Numbered from the stretch's first letter, positions 53,290-63,639 are shown. The stretch is DNA of 64,000 nt from Micrasema longulum (GCA_022494885.1 JAGVSM010001341.1:62001-126000), one strand, 5' to 3'. Translations and numbers: made by a program. Notes: generated by a model not told the origin, from the letters alone.

Positions 53290-54225
53290 TTTTTTTAAGT
53301 TGCCAGTTTTCAACACTTCCCCATTAATTTTTAACATAACTTAGAAATGAAAATAATCTAATTTATTTGCTAATATAATAATAAGTTATTAAATTAATAA
53401 AATACTCGAATGAATTATTCGCTTTTGATATATCATAGATAATAGAGATGGGCGTTTCGGTTACTATGGGATGAGGCTGGGGAGTCGTGGTTACGTAAAA
53501 ACCCTGGGTTAGGGAGGTACGAACTTTTAAAATTATTTGGAAGAAAGTTATTAACTTCAAAACTAAAGAGTCGATTCGATGTCTTACCACCCTAAGGAAA
53601 GAGACAGATATATTTCAAATAATCCCTCAATCTTAAGCAGGCTTATCTAATCATTTGACTAAATTAATTCATTTAACTTAATTACAGCATTCGGACTTTT
53701 ACTCGTATTCGAATACATTAAATTATTTTCGTTTGAATGAAACATCTCTAAATTATTTGCTAACACAAAAATTTTAAAAGTTTTACCACTTATCTATAAT
53801 TTTAATAAAAAAACGGGTGTAGAAATTTTACAAATTATTAAAAATGGCCATTGTCTAGACAATCTAGAAAATTAGAATTAAATAAAGCCACTAACGTAAA
53901 AGTACTCATAATAATCAATCGAATTAAATAACGAGCCTTCTTTTAAAATATTCCCGTTATGATTCATATTATCCTCTTTTTCTGTCTATTTTTTCATTCT
54001 TCTGTTTCTTTCTTACAATATTTTATAATATAACATAGTATATCTAAGATACTTTAAGATTAATGATAAGGAAGTAGCCCCGCAACAGGTAGACGTATAA
54101 CTCAAAAGTTAAAGTGGTTTATACAAATTTATAAACAAATATGTCTTACTTATATAATTTGAGTTTAGAAACGTTTTTGATAGAAAATGAAATTTTAAAA
54201 AAAAACTAAAGAAATAAAAAAGTAA
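53290..54225. other. AT-rich non-coding stretch
   Basis: No gene is recognised. The 75-codon minus frame at 53363-53590 has no motif. Confidence 0.35.
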
Positions 54226-54229
54226 AAAA

Positions 54230-54665
54230 AACAATATTTTTAAATAAATAAGTTTAAATACTAGTACTCAATGGGGAAAAGAAATAAAAGAAAAGACGAA
54301 AAAAAGATAGATTAAGTAAAAGAAAGGAGATTTTTATTTAGACGTGATTTAAATAGAGATACTGTAAAGATATCTTTGATATTGGATGGAAGATGATTGC
54401 ACAGTTTAGCTGCAAAGACACTACATGAGTTAGAGAAGAAAGAGGAAATGTGGATGCGAATTTAAAGGGTGCTTTGAGAATTAGAACGAAGAGGTAAACC
54501 ATGAACTGATAAGCGTTGAAATTGTTCACAGAGGTACATAGGAGCGTTAGGACTATGAAGTACAGTGAACAGAAGTGAGAGGGAGTGATAGTCTTTCCGC
54601 TGTCTAATTTTGAGCCATTTTAGTTGCCTATGATAATCAAATACATAGTCATATTTTCTCTTCTT
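54230..54665 (-). mobile_element. LINE-F 3' end, second copy
   Basis: CAATGGGGAAAAGAAATAAA, AGACGTGATTTAAATAGAGA, GGAGCGTTAGGACTATGAAG and AGAGGGAGTGATAGTC match 25080-25380 closely. It carries about 130 extra bases (near 54410-54530) that are missing or different in the first copy. Confidence 0.8.
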
Positions 54666-54669
54666 TTAT

Positions 54670-55310
54670 GACGGTATGCAATTAAATTTCATTCATTAAG
54701 CTGACAGTCAGATTTAAAATAGAAATACAACTTTGTAGATATTTTTTAATATGCGAAAATCCTGCTGAAAGCCAATTTTACAAAAAAGTACAAACTTAAG
54801 CAAAAAATTTACTGATTCACTTTTTTACTACTTGTTTACAGCGGGAGAGTGAATAAACTCGAGGATTAAGGACTCTAAGTGGGCAAGTGCGATTTTTCCA
54901 TTACAAGAAGTGGTGGTAGATGAGATTAACGATAATGCATTTGTCCTGAGGGGTAGGAGTAGAACTTAGGAGGGGGTAGCGAGATATTTTTATCACCACA
55001 GGCCCCACGCTTGACCCACTCGCTTGTCGGATGCGACATTCGTAAGTTTACGAGTGACGGCATTCTATAATTACGCATGTGACAGTCGATTGAAAAATAG
55101 TCGAATTAAATTTATTATGAAAATAAAACTTTGTTATTAGTCTTACACAACTTTATTATTTTATCAGAACACTAACACAGTTTCAGGAGAGCACTCCTCC
55201 CATAAACTGGTGATATAAAGTTGTATGAAACTGAGTTTTTTTATTTGGCAATTAATTAAAACAGCGAAATAAACTTTTTTTTTTAAGGAAAAAAGAAACA
55301 AAGTACAACA
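54670..55310. other. Unassigned stretch with a GC-richer core
   Basis: 54860-55090 (GGCAAGTGCGATTTTTCCAT, GGCCCCACGCTTGACCCACT) is not matched elsewhere here and has no clear frame. Candidate unique sequence. Confidence 0.3.
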
Positions 55311-55970
55311 TAGATTCAGAAAAATTTAGAGAAGGGAAAATAGAAGTCTAGGCATCTACAGGACTTATGACCTGTCATTGGCTGTTTTAAGTGGCCATTT
55401 ACACACTGTTTAACATTCACCATTCTGCCTATATTCAAATATCTATATTCCTTCGATTCTTCCATCTGCTGATGTTTGTGAAGATAAAGAGCTGAAACCT
55501 TTATTGTAGCGTGTGAGATTCATATGATTGAATTATTTCACCTATATTCACCTGTTCATCGATCAGCATAGAACAAACTATGGCCTAAATTCTCCAATGA
55601 CCCGCCTTTGTCGTATTGTTAACTCAAGACAGGATCTGGACTTTTTTGGTTTAAGTTTACAACGATTTAAACGAGCACCAAATAAATAGTCCAGATCTTG
55701 TCTCGATGTCCCTTATGTTTGTCAATGCTTCTTTCTTTTTTTCTTAAATGTTTTAAACTATTCTTTTTTTGTAATATTTAAACCTTATTAATTGTATACA
55801 TGGACAATGTCCGTTAATAAATAAATAAATAAATACTAGGCAACGCCTGTCTTTCTTCTCTAAAATGTTCACCTCTGTTGTATTATGTTAATATTAGCAG
55901 TTCCCTGGGCGGTTGAATCCAGTTCTTGTCTACGAAAATTTGTACAAACTCAAAACATTGTTAAAAAAAG
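55310..55970 (+). repeat. M1 copy interrupted by LINE-G
   Basis: The plus copy runs GAAGTCTAGGCATCTACAGG to TTGAATTATTTCACCTATAT at 55552, is broken by the LINE-G tail, and resumes with ATACTAGGCAACGCCTGTCT at 55835, ending CAGTTCCCTGGGCGGTTGAA and CTCAAAACATTGTT. Confidence 0.85.
55555..55838 (+). mobile_element. LINE-G 3' end inserted in M1
   Basis: CTGTTCATCGATCAGCATAG ... CTCAAGACAGGATCTGGACT ... AGTCCAGATCTTGTCTCGAT ... GGACAATGTCCGTTAATAAA matches 43672-43955 in reverse. It ends in an (AAAT)n tail next to ACTAGGC of M1. A short TATA/ATA match at the edges may be the target duplication. Confidence 0.85.
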
Positions 55971-56034
55971 CGTTCGTAAATATTAGCGTTCTAATAATAT
56001 ACCAAAATATTTCAATTTTGGTGGCCATTTTCAA

Positions 56035-56150
56035 CGTTTGTAAATAACTCACTATAAAAAAATGGAAATCAAGTTTGGTATAATGGGGTTCGAACTGTGG
56101 ATTTCTGATCCGTGAGTCATTAACACAAGCCACAAGACCAGCACCTGATT
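56035..56150 (-). mobile_element. SINE head (family 1)
   Basis: TAACTCACTATAAAAAAATG body, then GGGGTTCGAACTGTGGATTT and GATCCGTGAGTCATTAACAC, ending in the A-box side CAAGCCACAAGACCA. It is the minus-strand form of the head at 10370. Confidence 0.65.
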
Positions 56151-56519
56151 TTATTAATGGTCTTTGAATATTGATTTGACAAAGCGATCGAGATAACAGC
56201 TCAACTATAGGCGAGCGGATGACAAAATATCACACATTTTCAGCATAAGGCCTTAGAGCTTGAAAAGTAGGCAGGTCTCTTTATATTACAACCCCCAGCT
56301 TTTTGAACCCGCTCCAGCGACAAACGGACTGAAAGTGATGTAAGACGTTTGAGATGGTATAAATTTGAATATTTCATACAATCAGCTGGCTCGAACTAGA
56401 ATCCGAGATTTACTATGGGGCTTCAAGTTTAATTTAGACTCGGATGAGAGTAATACTAGAAATTCTTCAAACGCTAGCTCTGTTTTGGAACCCAGTTTTT
56501 GGGTCACAGCTAAAATTTG

Positions 56520-57190
56520 GTCGTGGTTGATTGAATCCTCGCAGGAGGCAAAACTAGCAGTTCACAATTAAGTTTTAGTGCCAACTCTAATGTATGGGAG
56601 CTAAGTAAGGAATTGGACAAATAATGATGAAAGTAGGTTAAATACTGTCAAAATGCGATCCCTCAGGCGAATATGTAGTAAAACTACGGATTCGCCATAT
56701 TAAATATCCCAACTAGAAACCTCAGACAAAACATACCTACTCTTTCATACCGATAACCATAGAACTAACTATAGTTTTCATTCCCTTATGCCCAGAATTT
56801 TTAGGTCGGCCAACAACCATACCAGCTTTGATTTATTTGATAACAAGTTGTATTCTTTCAAACGAATTCACACGATTTTACTAAATCAATTTCAATTATA
56901 AACACCTCTCTCCCGCTTGCACTCCCACCAAGTCTACTATATACAATTGTGTCTTTCTACTTTCATTTATAATAATTTTCTTTGTATAAATATGTCCTTA
57001 AAAATGCCCATACATAAATAAATAAAACGATCCATGATAGATACACAAATGTCGAGATCCGTAAACTATGTAAGGCAGAGACATGCATTATTGACGTAAT
57101 CAAGAAAAGGGTGATGCGTTGGTTTGAATGCGTAGAGCGAATAGACAGCGAAAGAACGGCTAAAAGGATCTACGATGCGAACGTTTTTTA
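56520..57190 (+). pseudogene. Non-LTR RT C-terminus split by a LINE insertion
   Basis: Plus strand 56541-56695: QEAKLAVHN, stop, VLVPTLMYGS and NTVKMRSLRRICSKTT. After an insert it resumes at 57040: RYTNVEIRKLCKAETCIIDV, KKRVMRWFECVERIDSERTA and KRIYDANV. Same family as 45100-46100 but with independent decay. The preceding frame from 56365 is unrelated up to the QEAKL junction. Confidence 0.8.
56696..57036 (+). mobile_element. LINE 3' end inserted in the RT fragment
   Basis: Plus frame: YLLFHTDNHRTNYSFHSLMP, RIFRSANNHTSFDLFDNKL and SFKRIHTILLNQFQL, then a pyrimidine-rich UTR and a CATAAATAAATAAAAC tail. It is a Jockey-type terminal block with no palm region. Confidence 0.65.
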
Positions 57191-57204
57191 AAAATAAATA
57201 AATA

Positions 57205-57365
57205 TTTGCGATTTTATAATTTACCCAAATATTTATTTATTAAATAACTCACTTTTAGAAAATGGGAATCAAGTTATGGTAGAGTGGGATTCAAACAACG
57301 GAACTTTGATCTGTGAGTCCGAGACACTAGCCACGGAACCACAACCTCCATCTTCCACAACCACA
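57205..57365 (-). mobile_element. SINE head and body (family 1)
   Basis: TTTGCGATTTTATAATTTAC, AAATAACTCACTTTTAGAAA, GTGGGATTCAAACAACGGA (B-box side) and CCGAGACACTAGCCACGGAA (A-box side) read in minus orientation. It resembles 10370-10560 and 17925-18090. Confidence 0.7.
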
Positions 57366-57384
57366 GCCCCAGCTGATGGATGCA

Positions 57385-57910
57385 TATTTAAATTTATTTC
57401 AACAGAGAGGGAAAATTTTTTGAGAAGGGGATATGGAAGTCTAGGCATTTACAGGGCTTAAAATATGAACGACTCCCTAGGGAGGAAATCCAGCCAGTCT
57501 GCAAGCATTTGGACATAATCAAACATTTTTGAATTATTACCTGGTAAAAGAAGTATAAAAATTGGAAAATTGTTTTCAGGCGTTGCCTAGTAGGTGATTT
57601 GGTTCAGCTGGATGAATCTCACCCACGTGATAAAGGTTTCAGCTCTTTTACTTTCACAAAAGTCAACAGATGGAAGAGTTGAGGAAATGTGCATGTTCAA
57701 ACTTGGGCAGAATGGTGAATGTTACACAGTGTGTAAATGGCCACTTAAACCAGTCAATGACAGGTCATAAGCCCTGTAAATGCCTAGACTTCCATATTCC
57801 CTTCTCAAAAATTTTTCCCTCTCTGTTGAAATAAATTAAAATATGAACAACTCCCTAGGGAGGAAATCCAGCCAGTCTGCAAGCATTTGGACATAATCAA
57901 ACAATGTTAA
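57385..57910 (-). repeat. M1 with flanking 68-base direct repeats (most complete copy)
   Basis: 57460-57527 and 57838-57905 are near-identical direct repeats (AAAATATGAAC(G/A)ACTCCC TAGGGAGGAAATCCAGCCAG ... TTTGGACATAATCAAACA). Between them is a full minus M1 core (GGCGTTGCCTAGTAGGTGAT ... GTTACACAGTGTGTAAATGG ... CCATATTCCCTTCTC). A short plus piece (57385-57459) precedes. The period is 378 bases. Confidence 0.85.
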
Positions 57911-57961
57911 ATTGTTCTTAAAATTTTGACATGTAACCTAATCTTATATATTCCATTATAT

Positions 57962-58042
57962 TAGTGTTCATTTTACGCCGATTTTTTTTATGCCGGTGTC
58001 TCTCGGAACGGAACCCCGGCGTAAACCGACGTTTACCTGTAC
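57962..58042 (-). mobile_element. Solo Tigger-like terminus
   Basis: TTTTACGCCGATTTTTTTTA, GCCGGTGTCTCTCGGAACGG AACCCCGGCG and ACGTTTACCTG match, in reverse, the left end of the element at 32042. No partner end lies nearby. Confidence 0.6.
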
Positions 58043-58044
58043 TG

Positions 58045-59090
58045 CGTTCTTCTTTCTTTCCGAAGTGGGATCTGGAGCGAGCGGCCGCGGTCTCAATTTG
58101 GAACTAACACCATTCCTTACTGTCAAACTGGTAAATTAGAAAAAGGTGATCGTACTGACCACGTGTATTTGATTGATCACAAATTGACAATTGTCAATTA
58201 TACAGTCCACTTTTACCATAGTACAGTAATAAAATATTCTGCAGTGAGGAGTACAATGAAAGTTTTTAATGTTTCTATGTTTTTTATAATCGCGGTTTGA
58301 TTGCAAAGAAATATAAAATTTTCGCTTAATTAGTTTGGAAAAAAAATTGATACTGAATATGGAAAACTAAAGAAAGACTCTAGACTTTACGAACAGTTTC
58401 AGGAAAGGGGTGGGTGCTTTCATTGTTGATTTTAGTGAAATTAAAGAGTCGTTTTCACTAAAATCAACATTGAGGGGAGATTTTTTAGCCCACCATCCAC
58501 CCACAGCTGTTAGAGAGTTCTGAGGAATTCTCTGTCAGCTGCGCATAGAGGAAAGTTATTTTAAATATTCCTAAGGAATACAAACTCCATGCAGATTAAG
58601 GAGGGGGGAGGAGGATGTATGTACAGTGGCCAACACGTCGTCCCCACTTCTCAAAATTCCCTCAATGCCTTTGTTTTTTTTAAATTCAAAAACATGTATT
58701 TACACAAACAATAAACATAAAGAAACTATCCAAATATACAAAAACAATTTCTTAAAACTATAATAATACAACGAACATAACTTACACAACAAACATAAGT
58801 AAAAACACGAATATTTTCAATGAGAGAACGGCCTTGAATAAAGAAAGACTCCCTGGGTGGTCAGAAGTAGAGGATCCGAATACGACCGCCGTAAGGGGAG
58901 GACAAAACAAAAGAACGTGTGCGTTCCGCTCGTAAGGAAGCACAGTCCCAACTGAATGAGTATCCCACATGAACAGTTGCCTGTCCCACCATATTTTACC
59001 CACCTAGTCGTCCGCGCATCTGAGGAGCTCTCAACGCAATATCCAAGTCCGGACAAACTGACAGAAGAGTGCAAAATTCGTACTGCTGGC
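58045..59090. other. GC-richer unassigned stretch
   Basis: 58422-58470 is a hairpin (GTTGATTTTAGTGAAA / TTTCACTAAAATCAAC). 58510-58550 has AGAGAGTTCTGAGGAATTCT CTGTCAGCTG, another short palindrome. Frames of 73 and 121 codons on the minus strand and 69 on the plus strand overlap at 58782-59182 and none is recognisable, so none is called. Confidence 0.35.
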
Positions 59091-59094
59091 CAGT

Positions 59095-59330
59095 TAAAAA
59101 AATTGAAAGAAGATGAATGTTCACACATGGGGAAAATGGCGAATGTTACACAGTGTGTACAGTAGTCACTTAAACCAGCCAATGACAGGTTATAAGTCCT
59201 GTAAGTGCCTAGTCTTCCGTATTACCTTCTTTAAAATGTTCTCCATCCCTGTAACTCTTAGGGGGTGAAATTAAGTCTTTTGTCTGCAATCGTTTGAGCA
59301 AACTAAAAATATTGTAATTGAAGATGGGTA
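59095..59330 (-). repeat. M1 copy
   Basis: GAAGATGAATGTTCACACAT, GTTACACAGTGTGTACAG, TAAACCAGCCAATGACAGGT and AATGTTCTCCATCCCTGTAA, then the edge TCTTTTGTCTGCAATCG, in minus order. Confidence 0.75.
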
Positions 59331-59595
59331 TTTTAGAAACATCCGTGAGAGTCGGAAGGAGACGATATGAATTCGTTAAACTAAGCTGAGTCTAAAAGAA
59401 ATGCCTTGAAAATCGAGAACTTAAATAAAAAGAGTATTTGAGCAGATTAACAATTATTTCAATGAATGTTTGAGAGGAAAAAACATCAAAGCTTTTCAAC
59501 TCTGGTAACTTTGTATCTAGAGTTTTCTTGAATCATTTTTACGATTTTTATTTACTTCAAGGAGAGGTCTTTCAAATACTCCTATAAAAATAAAA

Positions 59596-60060
59596 TCAAG
59601 AAAACAGTTTATTGGGTAATTGGTTTTCTGTATAATCATGATAGATGGATATGGAAATATAAATATAATTTTGTGTCCAGGCAGATGAAGAATACAGTTT
59701 CGTGTGTGAAATAAAATCAGGAAGATGGAAGAGTATTTTCGAGTCGATGCTTGCTTTCAGATAAAAATCCTGAAAAATAAAATCGATTGGAGATAGTCCG
59801 TCTTGTTGAGAAGTAGTTGACACGTCCATTTTACCGTCTGGACTGTGTGCTGCTGTGGATATCCTAACCAATCTTCTGAGCACATCCAGTGGTCTTTTTC
59901 CTTTCCTTCTCTCTATGATTACTGAATGGAGTGACTCGCTGCTATACGTGGCCCTGTTATAATTACGGTTAGATGAACAGATCTGGTGGCTTCTAAAAAG
60001 AATTTCAAGGCTTTTAAAACGTTTTGTAATCATTTCGGCAAACTGATCATGTCCGATCAA
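59596..60060 (-). CDS. 154-codon frame containing an R3 copy
   Basis: The longest open frame in the window. Its second half (HLPDFISHTKLYSSSAWTQN preceded by SPIDFIFQDFYLKASIDSK) is the R3 peptide; PDGKMDVSTTSQQDG just upstream also aligns to copy 2. The first half (CSSNRNYNRATYSSES, RKGKRPLDVLRRLV) is not recognised. No signal peptide or known domain is seen. It may be the least-decayed copy of an R3-bearing element. Confidence 0.3.
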   Translation of the reverse strand: MIGHDQFAEMITKRFKSLEILFRSHQICSSNRNYNRATYSSESLHSVIIERRKGKRPLDVLRRLVRISTAAHSPDGKMDVSTTSQQDGLSPIDFIFQDFYLKASIDSKILFHLPDFISHTKLYSSSAWTQNYIYISISIYHDYTENQLPNKLFS

Positions 60061-60185
60061 TTTAATCCCCAGTCATTGAAGAATTTACTTCCTTTTTTTC
60101 TAGATCCAACGAAGCGCATATTACATACTTCTGGAATTCTTTCTTTCGGCACAAACATGCTAAGGCTATAGATTACAGAGAAATA
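60045..60185 (+). repeat. Dispersed repeat shared with 41336-41475
   Basis: GATCATGTCCGATCAATTTA, CCCAGTCATTGAAGAATTTA and CATACTTCTGGAATTCTTTC parallel the 41.3 kb segment. The copy runs directly into R4. Confidence 0.6.
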
Positions 60186-60600
60186 TCACATACTACGAAT
60201 CCGATGAAAATTTATAAAAAGGATTTTTAAAAAATGAATTGTGTTTTCAAAATTAATATAGATATAGTGGAGAAATGTTTTCATACATAGCTTTGAATAT
60301 TTTTTTTGTAATATGTCACTAAGAAAACACAACATGTTTGCCCTTGATAATTGTGACTTCAAGATCGTGAAAATGTTTTATTTAAATTTGAACAGTCACA
60401 AACAAAGTTCAAAATTTACATGAATCGTGACGTATTAGGGGCGTGGCCAATGCAATGACCGTTTTCGCGGGAATTCAAAATACTTTTTATGCAACTAATA
60501 AGTAGTAAAAAAATATTTTTTTTCAAGGCAGTATTTCTATGAAAATAACCTTTATTGATCTAAAATTGTAAAAAAAGTAATATTTCCGTATTCTAGAAGT
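60180..60600 (+). repeat. R4 repeat, copy 2
   Basis: AAATATCACATACTACGAAT, AAAACACAACATGTTTGCCC, AATCGTGACGTATTAGGGGC and AACTAATAAGTAGTAAAAAA align with 30165-30520. It carries about 25 extra bases (GGCGTGGCCAATGC) and a TGACGTAT where copy 1 also lacks a TGACGTCA. Confidence 0.7.
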
Positions 60601-60979
60601 AAGATATTTAAAGTTTGGTTTATCTGAAAAACTAACCCTAGCAATATTTCGGCTGAGAGTTTTTTTCCAATAGACGGGACCATTAGTCTGATTAAAGCGT
60701 TCAAAGGGATGTGGATCATACTTACATACTTGTTAAAACGTATGAAAAATATTGATATTAAAAAACCGTTAAAAGCAGTGTAAATATTTGAATCTGCCGT
60801 TGAGTTAGTTGAACTCTTTTATGGGTTATTTTAAAGGCGAACAAAGTAAAAAACGCATTTTACAGTATATTTCCCACATGCGTATTATGAAAAATACAAA
60901 GAAAAAATATCGGTTAAAATAATAAGTAATAAACTATTCAGTCAGACGTCACTGTGCGCATCTGCTATTAACTATAAAG

Positions 60980-61190
60980 AAAATTAATAGATGCAATATT
61001 TAAAGAAATATGAATGTTCAAACATAGGTAGAATGGTGGATGTTACACAATTATTTTAATTACATAATTACAAATGTTTTGTTTTGAGGGTTTCAAAAAT
61101 TATTATTTCAAGTCACAAAATTTAGAATCGAAAATATTTAAATGGGGATAAAGTAAGTTCAATTTAGAGCAGGTACGATAGATTTTTATT
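60980..61190 (-). mobile_element. M1 scrap followed by LINE-A UTR fragment
   Basis: 61005-61055 (GAATGTTCAAACATAGGTAG AATGGTGGATGTTACACA) is M1 in minus orientation. 61055-61190 (TTACAAATGTTTTGTTTTGA, TTTCAAGTCACAAAATTTAG) matches LINE-A at 350-440. Confidence 0.6.
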
Positions 61191-61194
61191 GATT

Positions 61195-61500
61195 TATTTA
61201 TTAGTAACATTTTACATACATTTATACGGGACAGATGCACAGTTTATAGTGACACAATCAGGAACGGCCCATGCCTGTGAACTTGCCCCGACTCGTTAGA
61301 AAATTTGTGCTGATTCGGGGTTTTCATAACTATACATTCACACATATATACATATACGAGTATATTCGCATTTACGTATTCATATTTTATACACACATAT
61401 TGAGTTTATTCACTCTTACAAATTTTCTTCATTTTTAATATTATTTCCATTTGTAAATACTCACTACAAACTACAAACTTTAAAATATCTTTTTTTCACT
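61195..61500 (-). mobile_element. LINE 3' UTR
   Basis: TTTATTGATTTATTTATTAG TAACATTTTACATACATTTA followed by GCCCATGCCTGTGAACTTGC has the layout of an insect LINE end in minus orientation. No coding part is visible. Confidence 0.45.
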
Positions 61501-61739
61501 TAAATTTTAACTTTTAAACAACTTTCATTTATGTTTTTCTTTTTCCTTCTCTTTTTTATACTTTCATAATTAACCTTACATATAATTGCTTTTTAATATA
61601 GAAACTTCACTGGTCCATTAGAATTAAGTCTAATTGTGTAAAATATTGAACTTTGTAACTGTACTGTATGTTTCCTGAATAAAAGAAAATAAAAACAAAT
61701 ACATATCACTCATACTTTATACATGATACCACTTATTAC

Positions 61740-62420
61740 ATTTAAAAATACAAATTGGTCGTTCACCAGTTATTCCACATTCTATTGCAGTAATCCATTC
61801 CCGTTCGAGCAAACCAAACCAGATTTGAATTTTGAAAATGACTCAGACTCCTTTGTCACCTGATCCAGTAAATTAAAAATCTTTGGACCTATCACAGAGA
61901 AATGCCTCTTAGCCAAAGTTGTTTTACTTTTTGATACGTAGTAATTCACGTTAGAGGAATATCTTGTTATTATTTTTTGATGTGTTCTTCGTTAACTAGC
62001 GGTACAAAAGTAGATCAGACATGACATAAAATAAACCTGTCTAATCAAAAGAACTTTGGCTTTTTTGAACAATAAATCAGATGAAAAGGTAGGAGGATAT
62101 TTATATATTATTTTAAGTATTGTTTTTTGGGTTATCATGAGCGGTCTATAGATTGCCTGAACACAACCACCCCATCCTATCATACCACATGTTGCTACTG
62201 ATTGGAAGAGTGCAAAATACACCGAACGAAGAGTGCTTTTATGTGGTCTAACACATGATAAACGAGTTTTGAACATATTTTTTTTGGGCAATGGATTCTC
62301 AAGATAGCTGCAAACGCATACATTATATAATTTACTATATTACCGTATTGATGTGCAAAATATTTATTTTTATAAATTACTTTCATCTTTCTGATTGCAT
62401 ATAATATTTGTGGTGATAAA
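61740..62420 (-). pseudogene. Non-LTR RT C-terminal half (LINE-B-like)
   Basis: Minus strand 62291-61992: LRSVYFALFQSVATCGMIGW, GGCVQAIYRPLMITQKTILK, IIYKYPPTFSSDLLFKKAKV and LIRQVYFMSCLIYF, then stops and KSKTTLAKRHFSVIGPKIFN, KSGLVCSNGNGLLQ. The block WGG...Q..I.KII resembles LINE-B at 2828. 62258-62300 is almost identical to 453-492 of LINE-A, so the 5' side is a chimeric junction. Confidence 0.7.
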
Positions 62421-62540
62421 CTCGTATGTCTGTGTTAACTTATTGCTCATCCCAACTCACTACAGGACTGAAATGAAAATAAAAATAATTTAGTGATGAG
62501 GTTGTTTTAATTTGATTAACACTTTGTATCCCGGAGTTGT

Positions 62541-62683
62541 GTAAACACGTGATTATATGACCACGCGTTGTGTCCCGGTCCCGTGTTTTCACGCAATTTA
62601 CCAGCTGTTTAAAAACGTGCATTTTATTGACATCTAGTGACTTTTATGTCACAACGCGTGGTTTTTTATAATCACGTGTTTAC
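62541..62683. mobile_element. 143-bp palindromic MITE
   Basis: The arms 62541-62572 (GTAAACACGTGATTATATGA ...) and 62650-62683 (complement, with a two-base insertion) pair over 32 bases. The loop contains GTCCCGGTCCCGTGTTTTCA. E-box-like CACGTG sits in both arms. Confidence 0.75.
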
Positions 62684-62689
62684 AAAGCA

Positions 62690-63080
62690 CGAAACAAGGA
62701 GTGAGACGCTGTAGGCATATGTGCGAGCATTGCAACGTGGCTCTCCATAAAGGCCAATGTTGACAAAACTATTATACAAAAATGACTTATTCAATTGTTT
62801 CAAATAAATATGAGAAGTAAGAATTGATTTAACCTTGAATTTTTGTAATTATAATACGTTTAAGAAACCCTTTACAAAGCATGAAATTTAACAAAAATGG
62901 GGCGGGCACAGGGTAAGTTCTATGTGGATTCGGCCGGTGCTCAAGGTGTTAATTACTAAGGGTGTTAAATCAATTTTTTGTACACAGGAATTTGGATAAA
63001 CTCAAATTACTTTTAAATGAATTTCATTTCAAACGATATATTTAAAAAATTAAATTATATTATGTAATTGATAATATTTT
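62690..63080. other. Non-coding stretch
   Basis: No gene or repeat is recognised. 62895-62950 is a little GC-richer. Confidence 0.35.
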
Positions 63081-63084
63081 GAGT

Positions 63085-63636
63085 TTGTCCGAATATTTGT
63101 AGACAAGGACTGGATTCAACTCCCTGGGGAGCTGTTTATATTAACATATTACAACAGAGATGAAAAACATTTAAGAGAAGGTAATATAGAAGTCTTGGCA
63201 TCTACAGGGCTTATGACCTGTCAATGGCTGGTTTATGTTGCCCCTTATCACACTGTGTAACATTCCCCATTCTGCCAATATTTGAACATCTATATTCCTT
63301 TAATTCTTTTATCTGTTGATGTTTGTGAAGTTAAAGAGCTGAAACTTTTATTTATGCTGGTGAGATTCATCTAATTGAATTATTTCACCTACATACTAGG
63401 CAACGCCTGAAAATGTTATTTTTTCAACAGCATAAATAAAGGTTTCAGCTCTTTAACTTCACAAACATCAACAGATGAAAGAATTGAATATAGATAGATG
63501 TTAGTAGGTGAATGTTACACAGTGTGTAAAGTGGCCACTTAAACCAGCTATTGACAGGTCATAAGCCCTGTAGATGCCTAGACTGCTATATTACCTTCTC
63601 TTAAATGTTCTTTATCTCTGTTGTAATATGTTAATT
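63085..63636. repeat. M1 large hairpin
   Basis: After the edge TTTGTAGACAAGGACTGGAT, a plus copy (63141-63359; TTACAACAGAGATGAAAAAC ... AGCTGAAACTTTTATTTATG) faces a minus copy (63428-63634; CAGCATAAATAAAGGTTTCA ... TCTCTGTTGTAATATG). The arms are about 210 bases, with one internal deletion in the right arm. The loop holds the CACCTACATACTAGGCAACG phrase once. Confidence 0.85.
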
Positions 63637-63639
63637 ATG

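Noticed and set aside
58782..59182. Overlapping frames of 73 and 121 codons (minus) and 69 codons (plus)
   Set aside because: Three mutually overlapping frames in one GC-richer stretch, with no recognisable domain and no splice or promoter evidence.
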